A stretch of DNA of 64,000 nucleotides from Stanieria sp964562685 (GCA_964562685.1 CAZLUP010000006.1:1-64000); one strand, 5' to 3'. Positions 1 to 8,467 are shown, numbered from the stretch's first letter. A program made the numbers and translations. Notes: a model not told the origin generated them from the letters alone.

Positions 1-120
1 GAACTTTCTTTGAAAAACAATTGCTCAATTAATTAATATTTTTGCAGGAGGTCTATTTTTCAGTATCACACTATTCAGCTTTAAAAATGTCTTTTCACAT
101 CATTCAAACAGCTTATCGAT

Positions 121-549
121 TTAATTAGGAAACCAATCTTCATCTAAAACTTGCGCTAAAGTTAATTCAATCTGTTCTGGTAGCTCGAATAATTTGCTCA
201 TCGATCGCTTTGAATCAAGTAAAATTTCTTCATATATTTCAGCCAAGTTGTTTTTTAAACTAGGAGATTCTTTCAGCCTTTTTCGCAGTAAAACCCGAAA
301 GTTAACTACTTCTGATTGCCAATGTTTTTTGTTTCTTTCTCTTTCTGTTTCCCAATATTTCAGTTTTAATAGGTGTTCGGTCAAACGCAGCAATAAACTT
401 TCTACAGCGCGTTTTTGACTTTTACCCATATCTTCAATTTCTTCGATTAGATTATCCCAATCTATATTTAAATAATCTTTGTTTTTAAGCCTTTCGACCA
501 TTGCTTGAGTCCACAAATAATAGTCTTCTTCGTATTGAACTTCGATCAT
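121..549 (-). CDS. DUF29 family protein
   Basis: A 142-residue soluble, highly charged protein. The order of features (an acidic N-terminus with a YEEDYYLWT segment, then LIEEIEDMGKSQKRAVES and a helix rich in Leu, Arg and Glu) matches DUF29, a small helical family found in many copies in cyanobacteria and some proteobacteria. No biochemical role is established for the family. It lies downstream of flv3 on the same strand with a small hairpin between the two, so it may be weakly co-transcribed with flv3 or have its own promoter. The start is an ATG with full family length. Family assignment is fairly sure; function is unknown. Confidence 0.85.
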   Translation of the reverse strand: MIEVQYEEDYYLWTQAMVERLKNKDYLNIDWDNLIEEIEDMGKSQKRAVESLLLRLTEHLLKLKYWETERERNKKHWQSEVVNFRVLLRKRLKESPSLKNNLAEIYEEILLDSKRSMSKLFELPEQIELTLAQVLDEDWFPN

Positions 550-577
550 CGTACTAAAAATTAAGTTTTTTTAGTTA

Positions 578-596
578 GGGCGAATACTTTTCGCCC
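578..596. repeat. small palindrome (GGGCGAA...TTCGCCC) between flv3 and DUF29
   Basis: Perfect 7-bp arms GGGCGAA and TTCGCCC around a 5-base loop. The core resembles the palindromes at 36633 and 56579 in this window, so it is probably a member of a dispersed intergenic repeat family. It could also end flv3 transcription, although no clear T-run follows on the minus strand. Confidence 0.5.
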
Positions 597-608
597 TTAA
601 ATAAACTA

Positions 609-2336
609 TTAATAATGATTGCCTACTTTGCGATGGTGTACTGCCGTCAGACTTTCGGGATCGGAAACTCGCCCGACATCAACTTTGCTGTAAACAACCC
701 AATGATCGCTACATTCCATCCGACTGATTACTTCACATTCTAAATAAGCTAAAGCATCAGTGAGAATAGGCGAACCATTAGCAGCAGTTTGAGTGTTTAC
801 TCCTGCAAAACGATCTGCACCAGGTTGAAATCGTTTGAGGAAATGCTTCATCAAAGACTGGTATTTACCTTCTGCCAAAACATTGAGAACAAAGCGATCG
901 CCTACCTGCATTAAAGATTCGATTGCCCGATCTTTAGCTACGGCAATGGTTAAACCAGGGGGTTCAAAACTAGCTTGAGTTACCCAGGAGGCTAGCATGG
1001 CACTACTTACGTTGCCTTTGGTAGCAGTAATGATATATAGTCCACCACTCAAACGTCCCATTGCTTTATCTAAGTCGTGGTCGAGGGATTTCATCTGTTG
1101 TACCAGCTTGTCACGGGTTAACAGTTGTCCTAAGTCTGTCCCTGACTCTTCACAAAGTTGATAGATTGATTCGTTTGGTGTTTCTTTGATCCGAATTGAG
1201 GAGAACGCTTGTTTTAATCCCACATCTCGAAATTTAGTCAAGATCGGATCGATTGGTTCATCGTCGCCACCATAGGATTCGTACATCCCAACTAATTGCT
1301 TTTCATTAGCTGCTGCGAGGATCGTACCAATATTTGCCGTAATTTCTTTGAGATTATTGCCTGATAACGGAGGCATTCCTAAGACGATGGCTGAGGTACG
1401 ATTAATAATTTCTTGTACTTCAGTATTTTCTGCCGAACGCAAGTCAACCATTTCTACCGCAACGCCAGTTTTAGTAATACCTCTGGCAATTGCCTGACTC
1501 AAGGGATCGCTATAACCATAGTCGGATACATAGAAAACAGCTACGTTTTTCTCAGCTTTAGCTTGTGCCTGACTCCAATCACGATAACGTTTGAGTAATT
1601 CAGTTAAATTGTGTTTTAATAAAGGGCCATGACCATTGGCAACCAGATTAATTTCTCCTAGCTTGTCCATCCGCTTCATTGCTGAAAGAACGGAACGAGC
1701 ATTGGGAGCCATTAAACATTCATAATAAAAACGATAGTCTGGTTCGATTGCTGCCAAGTCTTCATCAAAGGTGGCATCAGAACAGTAGTGCATCCCAAAG
1801 GCATCACAAGTGAATAATACCCCTGTACCGCGATCGTAACTAAAAATTGTATCGGGCCAATGTAAATTAGGCGCGTTTACAAATTCAATGACGTGACCCT
1901 TGCCCAAATCTAGGGTATCACCGCTTTTAACTAACTGTTTCTGAAACGGTTGATGAACTAAATCTTCTAAAAAATTGATCGCTACCTTTGCCCCGACTAC
2001 AATGGCTTGAGGAGCTAATTGAAGGAAATCTTTAACTAAACCACTATGATCGGGTTCGGTATGACTGATAATCAAATAATCAATGGTGCTTGGCTCGATT
2101 AAACCAGTAAGAGTATCTAAATATAACTGACGGAATTTTTCATGAGAAGTATCAACTAAAGCTATTTTATGGCCACGAATTAAATAGGAATTATAAGTGG
2201 TACCATTTTGTAAACCAAATTCAATATCAAAGCGATCGCGATCCCAATCTAAAGAACGAATCGCTATAGTTTCAGGGGCAATCTCGGCAGTTTGAATACT
2301 AAGTCGCTTTTGGGTTGGCATAGGCGTTGCTACCAT
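609..2336 (-). CDS. flv3: flavodiiron protein Flv3 (diflavin flavoprotein)
   Basis: A 575-residue protein with three domains: a metallo-beta-lactamase-like diiron domain (about 30-260), a flavodoxin domain (about 265-405) and a C-terminal flavin reductase domain (about 430-575), the architecture special to oxygenic phototrophs. Diiron ligands are visible as H92, E94, D96, H159, D178 and H236, i.e. the canonical set kept in Flv3/Flv4 but substituted in Flv1/Flv2. The N-terminal stretch RSLDWDRDRFDIEF and the C-terminus HHRKVGNHY are those I know from Flv3. Known role of the family: Flv1/Flv3 pass electrons from photosystem I to O2 without making reactive oxygen, protecting PSI in fluctuating light. 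No flv1 is nearby. It is divergent from coaX, with a 148-bp shared upstream region. Confidence 0.93.
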   Translation of the reverse strand: MVATPMPTQKRLSIQTAEIAPETIAIRSLDWDRDRFDIEFGLQNGTTYNSYLIRGHKIALVDTSHEKFRQLYLDTLTGLIEPSTIDYLIISHTEPDHSGLVKDFLQLAPQAIVVGAKVAINFLEDLVHQPFQKQLVKSGDTLDLGKGHVIEFVNAPNLHWPDTIFSYDRGTGVLFTCDAFGMHYCSDATFDEDLAAIEPDYRFYYECLMAPNARSVLSAMKRMDKLGEINLVANGHGPLLKHNLTELLKRYRDWSQAQAKAEKNVAVFYVSDYGYSDPLSQAIARGITKTGVAVEMVDLRSAENTEVQEIINRTSAIVLGMPPLSGNNLKEITANIGTILAAANEKQLVGMYESYGGDDEPIDPILTKFRDVGLKQAFSSIRIKETPNESIYQLCEESGTDLGQLLTRDKLVQQMKSLDHDLDKAMGRLSGGLYIITATKGNVSSAMLASWVTQASFEPPGLTIAVAKDRAIESLMQVGDRFVLNVLAEGKYQSLMKHFLKRFQPGADRFAGVNTQTAANGSPILTDALAYLECEVISRMECSDHWVVYSKVDVGRVSDPESLTAVHHRKVGNHY

Positions 2337-2484
2337 TTCCCCTCTCCTTTACCATTTGTTATATTCTTTTATTTTTTTTATTGTTACACGGCTTAAGCTG
2401 ATCAAAATTAAATTTGTTGGTTGAGTAGTGCAACAAAGCCGTGAGAAAAGCTGAGGGTTTAGAGTTATCAATGACAAACGAAAA

Positions 2485-3258
2485 ATGACAAAGAACAAAC
2501 AAGACTGGCTAGCTTTAGCTATTGGGAATTCCAGATTACATTGGGCTTGGTTTCAAGGGAAAACACTTCAGCTTGCTTGGGATAGTCAGCATTTAACTCA
2601 GCCTATTCGCAGGCAGAAAATTCCTTCAGAAGTTTTACCAGTAAGTTCTGTTCCAGTTAATTTATCCCAACTACCCTTATATATAGCCTCTGTCGTTCCT
2701 GAACAAACTTTATTGTGGCAAGACGCTTCACAGGTTCAGATCATTACTTTATCAAATATTCCTCTATCTAATCTCTATAGTAGTTTAGGTATAGATCGCG
2801 CTTTAGCAGTTTGGGGTGCAGGAAGTACCTATGGTTTTCCCTGTTTAGTAGTCGATGCAGGCACAGCTTTAACTTTTACTGGCGTAGATGATCATCAAAG
2901 TTTAGTCGGCGGAGCTATTTTACCTGGTTTACGATTGCAATTTCAAGCTCTTGGTCAACATACCGCAGCTTTACCAGAGGTTGAATTAACTCCAACCTTA
3001 CCACCCCGTTGGGCTTTAGATACGACTACTGCCATTGAAAGTGGAATTATACATACAATTTTGACAGGTATAGCTAGTTTTATTACTGATTGGTGGCAAA
3101 AATTTCCTGATAGTCCAGTAGTTTTTACTGGTGGAGATGCTTATTATTTATTTAAAAACTTATCAATAATTCTTCCAGAAATAGCTACACAAACTAAGCG
3201 AGAACCTCATCTAATCTTTTGGGGTATGAGATTAGCTTATTTGCAATTAAATCAATAA
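2485..3258 (+). CDS. coaX: type III pantothenate kinase
   Basis: A 257-residue cytosolic enzyme that phosphorylates pantothenate in the first committed step of coenzyme A synthesis. Motifs of the ASKHA-fold type III family are visible: the N-terminal phosphate-binding segment AIGNSRLHWAWF (residues 12-23), GIDRALAVWGA (about 104-114, containing the catalytic Asp) and VVDAGTALTF (about 120-130), then GGAILPGL. In most type III enzymes the first motif reads DxGN; here the Asp is Ala, a change I also associate with other cyanobacterial CoaX proteins. Divergent from flv3. The ATG start gives the usual family length. It ends just before a 307-bp gene-free gap. Confidence 0.88.
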   Translation: MTKNKQDWLALAIGNSRLHWAWFQGKTLQLAWDSQHLTQPIRRQKIPSEVLPVSSVPVNLSQLPLYIASVVPEQTLLWQDASQVQIITLSNIPLSNLYSSLGIDRALAVWGAGSTYGFPCLVVDAGTALTFTGVDDHQSLVGGAILPGLRLQFQALGQHTAALPEVELTPTLPPRWALDTTTAIESGIIHTILTGIASFITDWWQKFPDSPVVFTGGDAYYLFKNLSIILPEIATQTKREPHLIFWGMRLAYLQLNQ

Positions 3259-3565
3259 AAATTACCGAAAAAAAATGAGGCTTATAATAAGGCAATAAAT
3301 AGTGGTGTCTTATGAATCATCAACGTTTGAAATTTATTAATTTTTTGTGGTTACTTATAAAACAAATAAGACTGTTGTAGTTAATTTACAATTAAGTAAT
3401 TTTTTGTAAAAAGTTTTATTATTTGGCACAATTCTTGTTTTTACTCAGTAGAATTACTGAATATTTTTTGGGTTGTGCTTATTGATAATTTGCTTTAAAA
3501 AAGAAGATAAACCTATTCATAATTTTGAAAAATATTTCAATTATCGTAACAAGTGAACAAAAATA
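3259..3565. other. gene-free stretch downstream of coaX
   Basis: 307 bp, very AT-rich. The only open frames are about 20 codons or shorter. I see no strong hairpin, tRNA or repeat. It presumably holds the promoter of the small membrane protein gene starting at 3566. Confidence 0.5.
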
Positions 3566-3850
3566 ATGTTAAATAATATATTAGTTTGGTATCTCGCGAT
3601 CGCCTTAATCGTTTTTTGTGTTTGGTTTGGGTTATTTTTAAAAGACAATACTACCCCCAACAATCATCTTTTATCTTGGTTAGTTCTGCTCATTGCTCCT
3701 TTCTTTTGGCCGATAGTCTTACCTTTATCTGCCATTGAATTACTTGGTAAAGCTCAGGCGAAACGTCGTCATCAAACTAAAATTAAATTATCGCAACAAA
3801 TTGCACCTATTAATCCCGAAACCTTAGAAACGGGTTATCACGAAAGCTAA
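3566..3850 (+). CDS. small two-helix membrane protein, unknown function
   Basis: A 94-residue protein. Residues about 4-26 form one hydrophobic helix and about 34-58 a second, separated by a short charged loop (KDNTTPNNH). The tail is basic and polar (KAQAKRRHQTKIK) and would sit in the cytoplasm by the positive-inside rule. I do not recognise a named family. It stands alone, with gene-free DNA upstream and a convergent 60-residue gene downstream. Codon use looks like that of its neighbours, so it is probably a real gene. Confidence 0.6.
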   Translation: MLNNILVWYLAIALIVFCVWFGLFLKDNTTPNNHLLSWLVLLIAPFFWPIVLPLSAIELLGKAQAKRRHQTKIKLSQQIAPINPETLETGYHES

Positions 3851-3881
3851 GTTTGAAAATTCTTCTCTAAACAAACTCAAG

Positions 3882-4064
3882 TTAGACTTTATATTTTTGG
3901 TTCAATGTTTTGCTGAGGTAATTCAGGAATCTTTGTATTTGCTTTAATCGATAACCTAATTGTTCTAATTGCTCAACAAATTGTGTAGAATCGCACTGTA
4001 TTTTTTGAGTTTTGCTAGAGTGGGACTCTTTGCGTATTTTTTTGAGTCGTGATTTTTTACCCAT
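3882..4064 (-). CDS. small basic protein, unknown
   Basis: A 60-residue, very basic protein starting MGKKSRLKKIRKE, with a predicted helical Leu/Gln-rich second half (QLEQLGYRLKQIQRFLNYL). There are no cysteines and no membrane helix. The lysine-rich N-terminus suggests nucleic-acid or ribosome contact, but that is only an inference from composition. It is convergent with the membrane protein gene at 3566 (32-bp gap). Its coding status rests on the ATG start, the open frame and the non-random composition only. Confidence 0.45.
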   Translation of the reverse strand: MGKKSRLKKIRKESHSSKTQKIQCDSTQFVEQLEQLGYRLKQIQRFLNYLSKTLNQKYKV

Positions 4065-4173
4065 GTGTCGATGAGCGATAAACTATCAATTTTATATATA
4101 TATTATTGGTTGTTTAACAATTATAAAATTTTTTCGACCTAATAGCGATCGCAATATCCAAGCCAACAATTTT

Positions 4174-4449
4174 TTGCAGTCAGAAACAAACCAATATGTT
4201 AGCTTACAAGAAGCAGCAGTAATTGGCATGGCTTTGACTATTACTAATTTGGGAACTGGTATCAGCGCGGGTATTGCTCAATTAGATTTATTGTTAACCA
4301 GTCTTTTTAGTTCTGCAACTAGTATAATTTTGATTGGTCTTGGTAATATTTTTGGTGACTTAATTAAGTCTAATTTATCTCGCCAAAAATTAGAATTTAT
4401 CAGTGGTTTTTTACTAATTTGTTTGGGATTATTTGAGTTAGTTGCTTAA
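4174..4449 (+). pseudogene. C-terminal half of a YtaF/MntP-like membrane transporter (N-terminus lost)
   Basis: The 91-residue frame reads through three hydrophobic helices (GMALTITNLGTGISAG, LLLTSLFSSATSIILIGLGNIFGDLI, FISGFLLICLGLFEL). This matches the second repeat of the YtaF/MntP-type (DUF204) membrane proteins, which normally carry two such repeats in about 180-210 residues. The only usable start is a TTG at 4174. The frame stays open upstream to about 4075 but has no ATG and no membrane helix, only a loop-like segment. The first half of the gene is therefore missing. Upstream lies a divergent small gene, with no sign of the lost part. A half-size protein that dimerises is possible but less likely than a remnant. 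Confidence 0.6.
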
Positions 4450-4466
4450 TTACTTAATAAAAAAAT

Positions 4467-4503
4467 GGGTTCAAAAAGGTAATTTATAACTTTTTTAAAA
4501 CCC
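4467..4503. terminator. hairpin between convergent genes
   Basis: Arms starting GGGTT..AAAAAGGT and ending ACTTTTT..AAACCC pair over most of their length, with A-runs before and T-rich DNA after. It sits between the transporter remnant (plus strand) and DUF2854 (minus strand), the right place for a two-way terminator. Confidence 0.5.
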
Positions 4504-4531
4504 GTCTATAATTATTAAATTTGATTTAAAT

Positions 4532-5077
4532 TTAATCTTGTTTAATTAAAGCTAAATCAATCATTCGCTCTTGAGACTGAGTAATGTTGGCTTTAATATT
4601 AGGTCCAAAAAACTTTTCAATTTTTTCTTGTTTATTTTGCCATTGTTCTAAAGAAATAAACGGCGACGCAAATTCTAATATTAAAGTATAAGCACCATTA
4701 ATAACAGTTTCTCGTAACCCAATTAATTCTGGTCTTTCTTCATCAGTTGGACTCAAACCAATTTTTTCTAAAGATTCATCTAAGTGAGCTTCTTGTCCAT
4801 AGCGAAAACGAGTTACATCTTGACGCAACTGATTTTGAGTAGGGGTTGCCTGCTGCTCTCTTAATGCGATGATTTTTGGAGGAGTAGGAACACTATAGGG
4901 TATTGGTTTTAATTCAGCAGCTTTTAGAGCAAGACCGCCTAGTAAAATAGGAACACCATAAAACAAACCAGCTAAATTTAGAGTAGCATTCCCAGTGGCA
5001 TAAGCAATAAAACCAATCACAGTCAAAATACTGCCCACAGTTAAACCAAGAGAACCCAAAGATATCTTACGGAACAT
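4532..5077 (-). CDS. DUF2854 family membrane protein
   Basis: A 181-residue protein of a family shared by cyanobacteria and plant chloroplasts. Visible features are the start MFRKISLGSLGL, two adjoining transmembrane helices (about 9-50, including GFIAYATGNATLNLAGLFYG and GGLALKAAEL) and a soluble C-terminal domain with DVTRFRYGQEAHLDESLEKIGL. An open frame continues 48 codons further upstream to 5221, but that part lies in the palindromic left end of the inserted TnpB element, so I chose the ATG at 5077, which matches the family N-terminus. The function of the family is not established. The transposon sits directly upstream and may have changed its promoter. Confidence 0.85.
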   Translation of the reverse strand: MFRKISLGSLGLTVGSILTVIGFIAYATGNATLNLAGLFYGVPILLGGLALKAAELKPIPYSVPTPPKIIALREQQATPTQNQLRQDVTRFRYGQEAHLDESLEKIGLSPTDEERPELIGLRETVINGAYTLILEFASPFISLEQWQNKQEKIEKFFGPNIKANITQSQERMIDLALIKQD

Positions 5078-5113
5078 TAGAATTAATACTTGATTACATA
5101 TCTTAGCTTGTTG

Positions 5114-5164
5114 GCTCTCATCCCGGCTCCTTATCCCTATCGAAATAGAAGTCGGGATGAGAGC
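5114..5164. repeat. 12-bp inverted repeat at left end of TnpB element
   Basis: Perfect arms GCTCTCATCCCG (5114-5125) and CGGGATGAGAGC (5153-5164) separated by 27 bases. It is probably part of the element left end. A terminator role is less likely because no T-run follows. Confidence 0.7.
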
Positions 5165-5186
5165 TAACGTAAAGTCTACAAAAGTA

Positions 5187-5218
5187 ATTTTAGCATGAGC
5201 AGTAGCGCATGCTAAAAT
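5187..5218. repeat. 11-bp inverted repeat just upstream of tnpB
   Basis: Perfect arms ATTTTAGCATG (5187-5197) and CATGCTAAAAT (5208-5218) around a 10-base loop, ending 6 bp before the first possible tnpB start. Hairpins in this position are typical of the left ends of IS200/IS605-type elements. Confidence 0.7.
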
Positions 5219-5224
5219 CAACCC

Positions 5225-6525
5225 ATGCTAACCATGAACTACAAATTCCGAATTTATCCAACAAGCGACCAACAAGCATTAATGTTAACTTGGTTAGAAA
5301 CTTGTCGGCGATTGTATAACCATTGCCTTCGCGATTTGAAGTACTGGATAAACTCGCGCAAATGTAGTTTGTACTCTTGCTCCCTAGAACGGGAATATAT
5401 AATATCTCCCGACATTCCGTTTCCTAGTTACTTAGAGCAAAAACGACAACTGACCCAATGGAAAAAGATTAATCCGTATTATAAAGACGTACATTCTCAA
5501 GTTACGCAAGATGTTGTTAAACGTTTGCATAATACTTGGGAAGCTTTTAAAGCCCGTGGTTACGGGTTTCCGCGTTTTAAGAAATATGGACGCTATCAGT
5601 CTTTTTTGTACCCTCAGTTTGCAGATAATCCAATTACGGGAAATATTATTAAACTTCCCAAAATAGGTGAAGTGACTATTAACTGCCATCGTCCTATACC
5701 AGATGGGTTTAAAGTCAAAGGTGTCAGGATTGTCTCTAGGGCAAGAGGTGCAATTTGGTATGCAGTAGTTACTATACAGTCTGATGTTTCCGTGCCTGAC
5801 CCATTACCTTTCGGTCGTGGCATTGGTTGTGATATCGGACTTGAGAGCTTCTTGGTAACGAGTGATAATCTGCGCATACAACCAGCTAAATTCTTCAGAG
5901 ACTTGCAAAGTCGGCTTAAAGAGCTACAGCGACAAGCCTCTCGGAAGCAGAAAAAATCTAAGAACTGGGAGAAAGCGCAGTTAAAAGTTGCTCGTCTTCA
6001 CCATAAGATTTCCAATTCTCGTCGTAACTTTCACTTTGCCACTAGTCATTTATTGTGCGACCAGGCAGACATGATTTTTATTGAAGATATAGATTTTCGT
6101 GTCTCAGCAAAAGGGTTCTTGGGTAAGCATATGCTAGACGGGGGATTCGGACAATTCCGAGATTTGCTGTCTTGGGTATGCTGTTCGCGCGGAAAATACT
6201 ATGCAAAGGTGGATCATAAATACAGTAGTCAAATCTGTCCAGAGTGTGGTACGCATACGGGCAAGAAAGAAAAGAATTAAGTCAAAGAACTCATGTATGT
6301 CCAGAGTGTGATTACACAACTAGCCGTGACCATGCAAGTGCGAGAGTGTTGTTACAGCGAGGATTGGAATCAGTAATAGCCACGGACTATGGCGAAAGGA
6401 AACAGCTTGTGCAGTCAGAGCGTCAGGGGTATGAATCATACCTAGATGGTGGGCGAAACTCCAGTAATGGAAATAACCAGGAAAGCCATGCCGTGAGGTA
6501 TGGAAGCCAGCACCATATTGCGTAG
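5225..6525 (+). pseudogene. tnpB: TnpB RNA-guided endonuclease, frameshifted near its zinc finger
   Basis: The first frame runs 5225-6280 (351 codons) and stops after CGTHTGKKEKN. The family sequence then continues in the next frame (RTHVCPECDYTTSRDHASARV, about 6290-6360, open to 6525). The junction is an A/G-rich run near 6262-6280, consistent with a small indel. All three RuvC acidic residues are encoded: Asp in GCDIGLES, Glu in IFIEDIDF and Asp in TSRDHASA, but the last lies past the frameshift. The zinc-finger pairs CPEC and CPEC are also split by it. Known role: TnpB is an RNA-guided nuclease that keeps the element in place. The start could be the ATG at 5225 or at 5234. It is inactive unless ribosomes slip or the read is in error. 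Confidence 0.85.
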
Positions 6526-6545
6526 CAATTGGTATCTGGAGGAGG
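6360..6545 (+). ncRNA. possible omega RNA / right end of the TnpB element
   Basis: In TnpB elements the guide RNA overlaps the 3' end of tnpB and extends to the right end. Here the 3' part after the RuvC-III segment (GAAAGGAAACAGC, then paired GCCATGCC / GGTATGG segments) reads more like structured RNA than a conserved protein tail. This is inferred from family knowledge and position only. I could not fold it. Confidence 0.25.
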
Positions 6546-6605
6546 TCACTCAATACACTCAATATTGTTTATTCTAGAGCTAGAAAAAGCTTTATCAGCA
6601 AACCT

Positions 6606-6785
6606 ATGGATCAATCTACTTTAAAAGCACGAATCATTCAAATCGAAAGCAAAAGAGAAATGTTACTCAAGCTGTTAGAACAACCCAATTTAGGAACAAT
6701 TAGAGTTGACGTTAATCAAGCCTTAGAGGAGCTAGATGAGTTAATTTTTGAATTTAGAGAGATTTTTCCTGAAAATAAGCCCTAA
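6606..6785 (+). CDS. small helical protein, unknown (59 residues)
   Basis: An ATG-started frame of 59 codons giving a soluble, Leu/Glu/Lys-rich protein (start MDQSTLKARIIQIESKREM, end FREIFPENKP). The heptad-like spacing of Leu and Ile suggests two helices and perhaps a short coiled coil. There are no cysteines or membrane segments. It lies just right of the TnpB element, so the element may have separated it from its former upstream neighbour. The family is not recognised. Codon use and the clean stop make a real gene likely. Confidence 0.5.
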   Translation: MDQSTLKARIIQIESKREMLLKLLEQPNLGTIRVDVNQALEELDELIFEFREIFPENKP

Positions 6786-6829
6786 TTAGCCAGTTTTCTC
6801 TTGAAAAACCGTTAAAGTTGGTTAAATAA

Positions 6830-6915
6830 ACTAGCCCTGTTCAGTGAGGAAGATTGAAAACGAAAAATAAACGTTTTAGCATTAGCCAATCAATTTAGTC
6901 TGTGACAGGGTTAGT
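6830..6915. terminator. inverted repeat between convergent genes
   Basis: Left arm ACTAGCCCTGTTC (6830-6842) pairs imperfectly with right arm GTGACAGGGTTAGT (about 6902-6915), and the AAAACG/CGTTTT segments inside can form an inner stem. It lies between the 59-residue gene (plus) and DUF3531 (minus). It may be a two-way terminator or a small mobile repeat. Confidence 0.4.
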
Positions 6916-6948
6916 CAAATAATTTCACCAATTTAATCAACAATAATT

Positions 6949-7404
6949 CTAAATATCAGAATTATCAGAAAAAATTGTTTGAGTTTTCCTGTTTACTTGC
7001 CAATCTTCATTTTCGCCACCAATAACTAATTTATTGATTTTGACGTATTCTTTACTAAGTTGATAAAGAGCATTAATTAAAATATCGATCGCAATTAAAT
7101 CACTCGTACCTAAATCAAACCAACAACGTCCCCAAGTACCAAAATATTCAAATTCACTCATATTGTGCATCGGCGACATCAGCATATTTTCTGCTTCTTC
7201 ATTGTTATAGTCCATATAACTGATTTCTACGCCAGTATCTTGTACTTGAAGATTTTCTGCATTAAAACCACCCAGTTTACCTAAATAAAACCAAGAGTTA
7301 AATAACTCCTCAATATACTGTTGCTCCATCATTGAGGGAGCAGTTTCAAATTCCAACCAAATCCATAAATCGAAGGGATTAAATTCACGAAACTGTACTT
7401 CCAT
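6949..7404 (-). CDS. DUF3531 family protein
   Basis: A 151-residue soluble acidic protein of a cyanobacterial/plastid family of unknown role. Visible features are the start MEVQFREFNPFDLWIWLEF, an internal IEELFNSWFYLGKLGGFNA segment, aromatic-rich FEYFGTWGRCWFDLGT, and a C-terminal Leu/Ile helix. The open frame can be extended 8 codons to a TTG at 7428, but the ATG at 7404 fits the conserved N-terminus, so I prefer it. It is convergent with the 59-residue gene. No operon partner is clear, since the next minus-strand gene ends 72 bp upstream. Confidence 0.85.
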   Translation of the reverse strand: MEVQFREFNPFDLWIWLEFETAPSMMEQQYIEELFNSWFYLGKLGGFNAENLQVQDTGVEISYMDYNNEEAENMLMSPMHNMSEFEYFGTWGRCWFDLGTSDLIAIDILINALYQLSKEYVKINKLVIGGENEDWQVNRKTQTIFSDNSDI

Positions 7405-7475
7405 GTAGTTGTGTGAACAAGAGGACAATAGTTTTTTATTTTAATCAGAAAGTGATCTTTTGGTGTTCTTAATTC

Positions 7476-8336
7476 TCATTCTGGATTAATCGCCGAATAA
7501 ATAGCCGAATAATCCGCTTCAGCTAAACCCAATTCCATTGCTTTTTGAATAACTTTTCTGATTCCTGTCAAACCATCCGTATTTAAACCCAAATTGTGTG
7601 CCTGAGTTAAAAACAAATCGGTATCTTTCAATAAATGTTTGGTAGGAAAATTAGGATTATGATAATTGCGACCGCTCATGCGAGACAACTTTTTATCGAA
7701 AGTAGGGGCATAAAGCGCACTTTGACGTAAAATTGCCATAAATTGCTCTATTTCTACGCCTTGACGTTCTATTAAGCCTAAACTCAAAGCAAAAGCACTA
7801 GTTAAACTGGCAATTAATTGATTTAAAGCTAATTTAGTTGCTGCTGCCGTTCCCACCAAACCAAGATAAATCGGTTCTGGACTAAAATTCTTTAATAATG
7901 GTGACCATTGCTGAAATTGTGCTTTCGTACTGCCTACCATTACAATTAACTCACCAGTTTGTACTTGAGGAATACTACCTAAAACTGGTGCTTCTAAATA
8001 TTCCCCGCCAGCAGCAACCACTGCCTCTTGAAGTGCTTTACTCTCGTCAGGGGCAATAGTACCCATCTGAATGACGGTACGATTAGCTAAATGAGGAAGA
8101 GATAATTCTGATAATAAAACTTGTTTGATAGCTGCAAGATCACTCAGCATTAAAATAACACAATCACAAGCTGCAATAGCTGCTTCTGGAGAGTTAACAA
8201 TAGTTGCACCAGCTTGTTTGAGGGATTCTAGTTTAGCAGAAGTACGATTATAAGCTATGACAGAAAGGTTAGCCTCTAACAAACGTAAAGCCATCGGCTG
8301 ACCCATTAAACCTGTTCCTAATATTCCTATTTTCAC
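7476..8336 (-). CDS. NAD(P)-dependent beta-hydroxyacid dehydrogenase
   Basis: A 286-residue enzyme of the 3-hydroxyisobutyrate dehydrogenase / glyoxylate and succinic-semialdehyde reductase family. The N-terminal Rossmann motif GILGTGLMGQPMA (residues 4-16) and AYNRT after beta-2 are visible. The substrate-binding segment is EAPVLGSIPQVQTGELIVMVGG-like (about 115-135), and the catalytic Lys sits in AATKLALNQL (about 164-173). The NRT segment favours NADP(H) over NAD(H), which would suit a glyoxylate or semialdehyde reductase. The exact substrate cannot be told from sequence. It stands alone, upstream of DUF3531 on the same strand. Confidence 0.85.
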   Translation of the reverse strand: MKIGILGTGLMGQPMALRLLEANLSVIAYNRTSAKLESLKQAGATIVNSPEAAIAACDCVILMLSDLAAIKQVLLSELSLPHLANRTVIQMGTIAPDESKALQEAVVAAGGEYLEAPVLGSIPQVQTGELIVMVGSTKAQFQQWSPLLKNFSPEPIYLGLVGTAAATKLALNQLIASLTSAFALSLGLIERQGVEIEQFMAILRQSALYAPTFDKKLSRMSGRNYHNPNFPTKHLLKDTDLFLTQAHNLGLNTDGLTGIRKVIQKAMELGLAEADYSAIYSAINPE

Positions 8337-8467
8337 AACTTAATAACGCGATCGCAATATAGTTTTGAGCGTAACTTTACCTTATTTTGCTAGGAATTTG
8401 CTGCAAACTAGGAAATCTTTTGACAAAAATCCCGATAGTCAATTATACTTCAATCTCATCAATTGAG

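Larger units (their letters stand above)
5114..6545 (+). mobile_element. TnpB-only IS200/IS605-type element (IS1341-like), approximate ends
   Basis: A TnpB gene without a TnpA transposase, preceded by two strong hairpins (5114-5164 and 5187-5218) such as those carried by the subterminal ends of this superfamily. The exact ends cannot be fixed from one copy, as these elements make no target duplication. TTGAT occurs at 5092-5096, about 20 bp left of the first hairpin, and could be a target-adjacent motif, but this is a guess. The element lies between DUF2854 and a 59-residue gene. Confidence 0.6.

Noticed and set aside
5078..5221. 48-codon N-terminal extension of DUF2854
   Set aside because: It lies in the palindromic left end of the TnpB element and is absent from the family N-terminus; the ATG at 5077 fits.
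6320..6562. Open frame on the minus strand opposite the end of tnpB
   Set aside because: It is antisense to the coding and probable guide-RNA part of the element and has no family signature or binding site.
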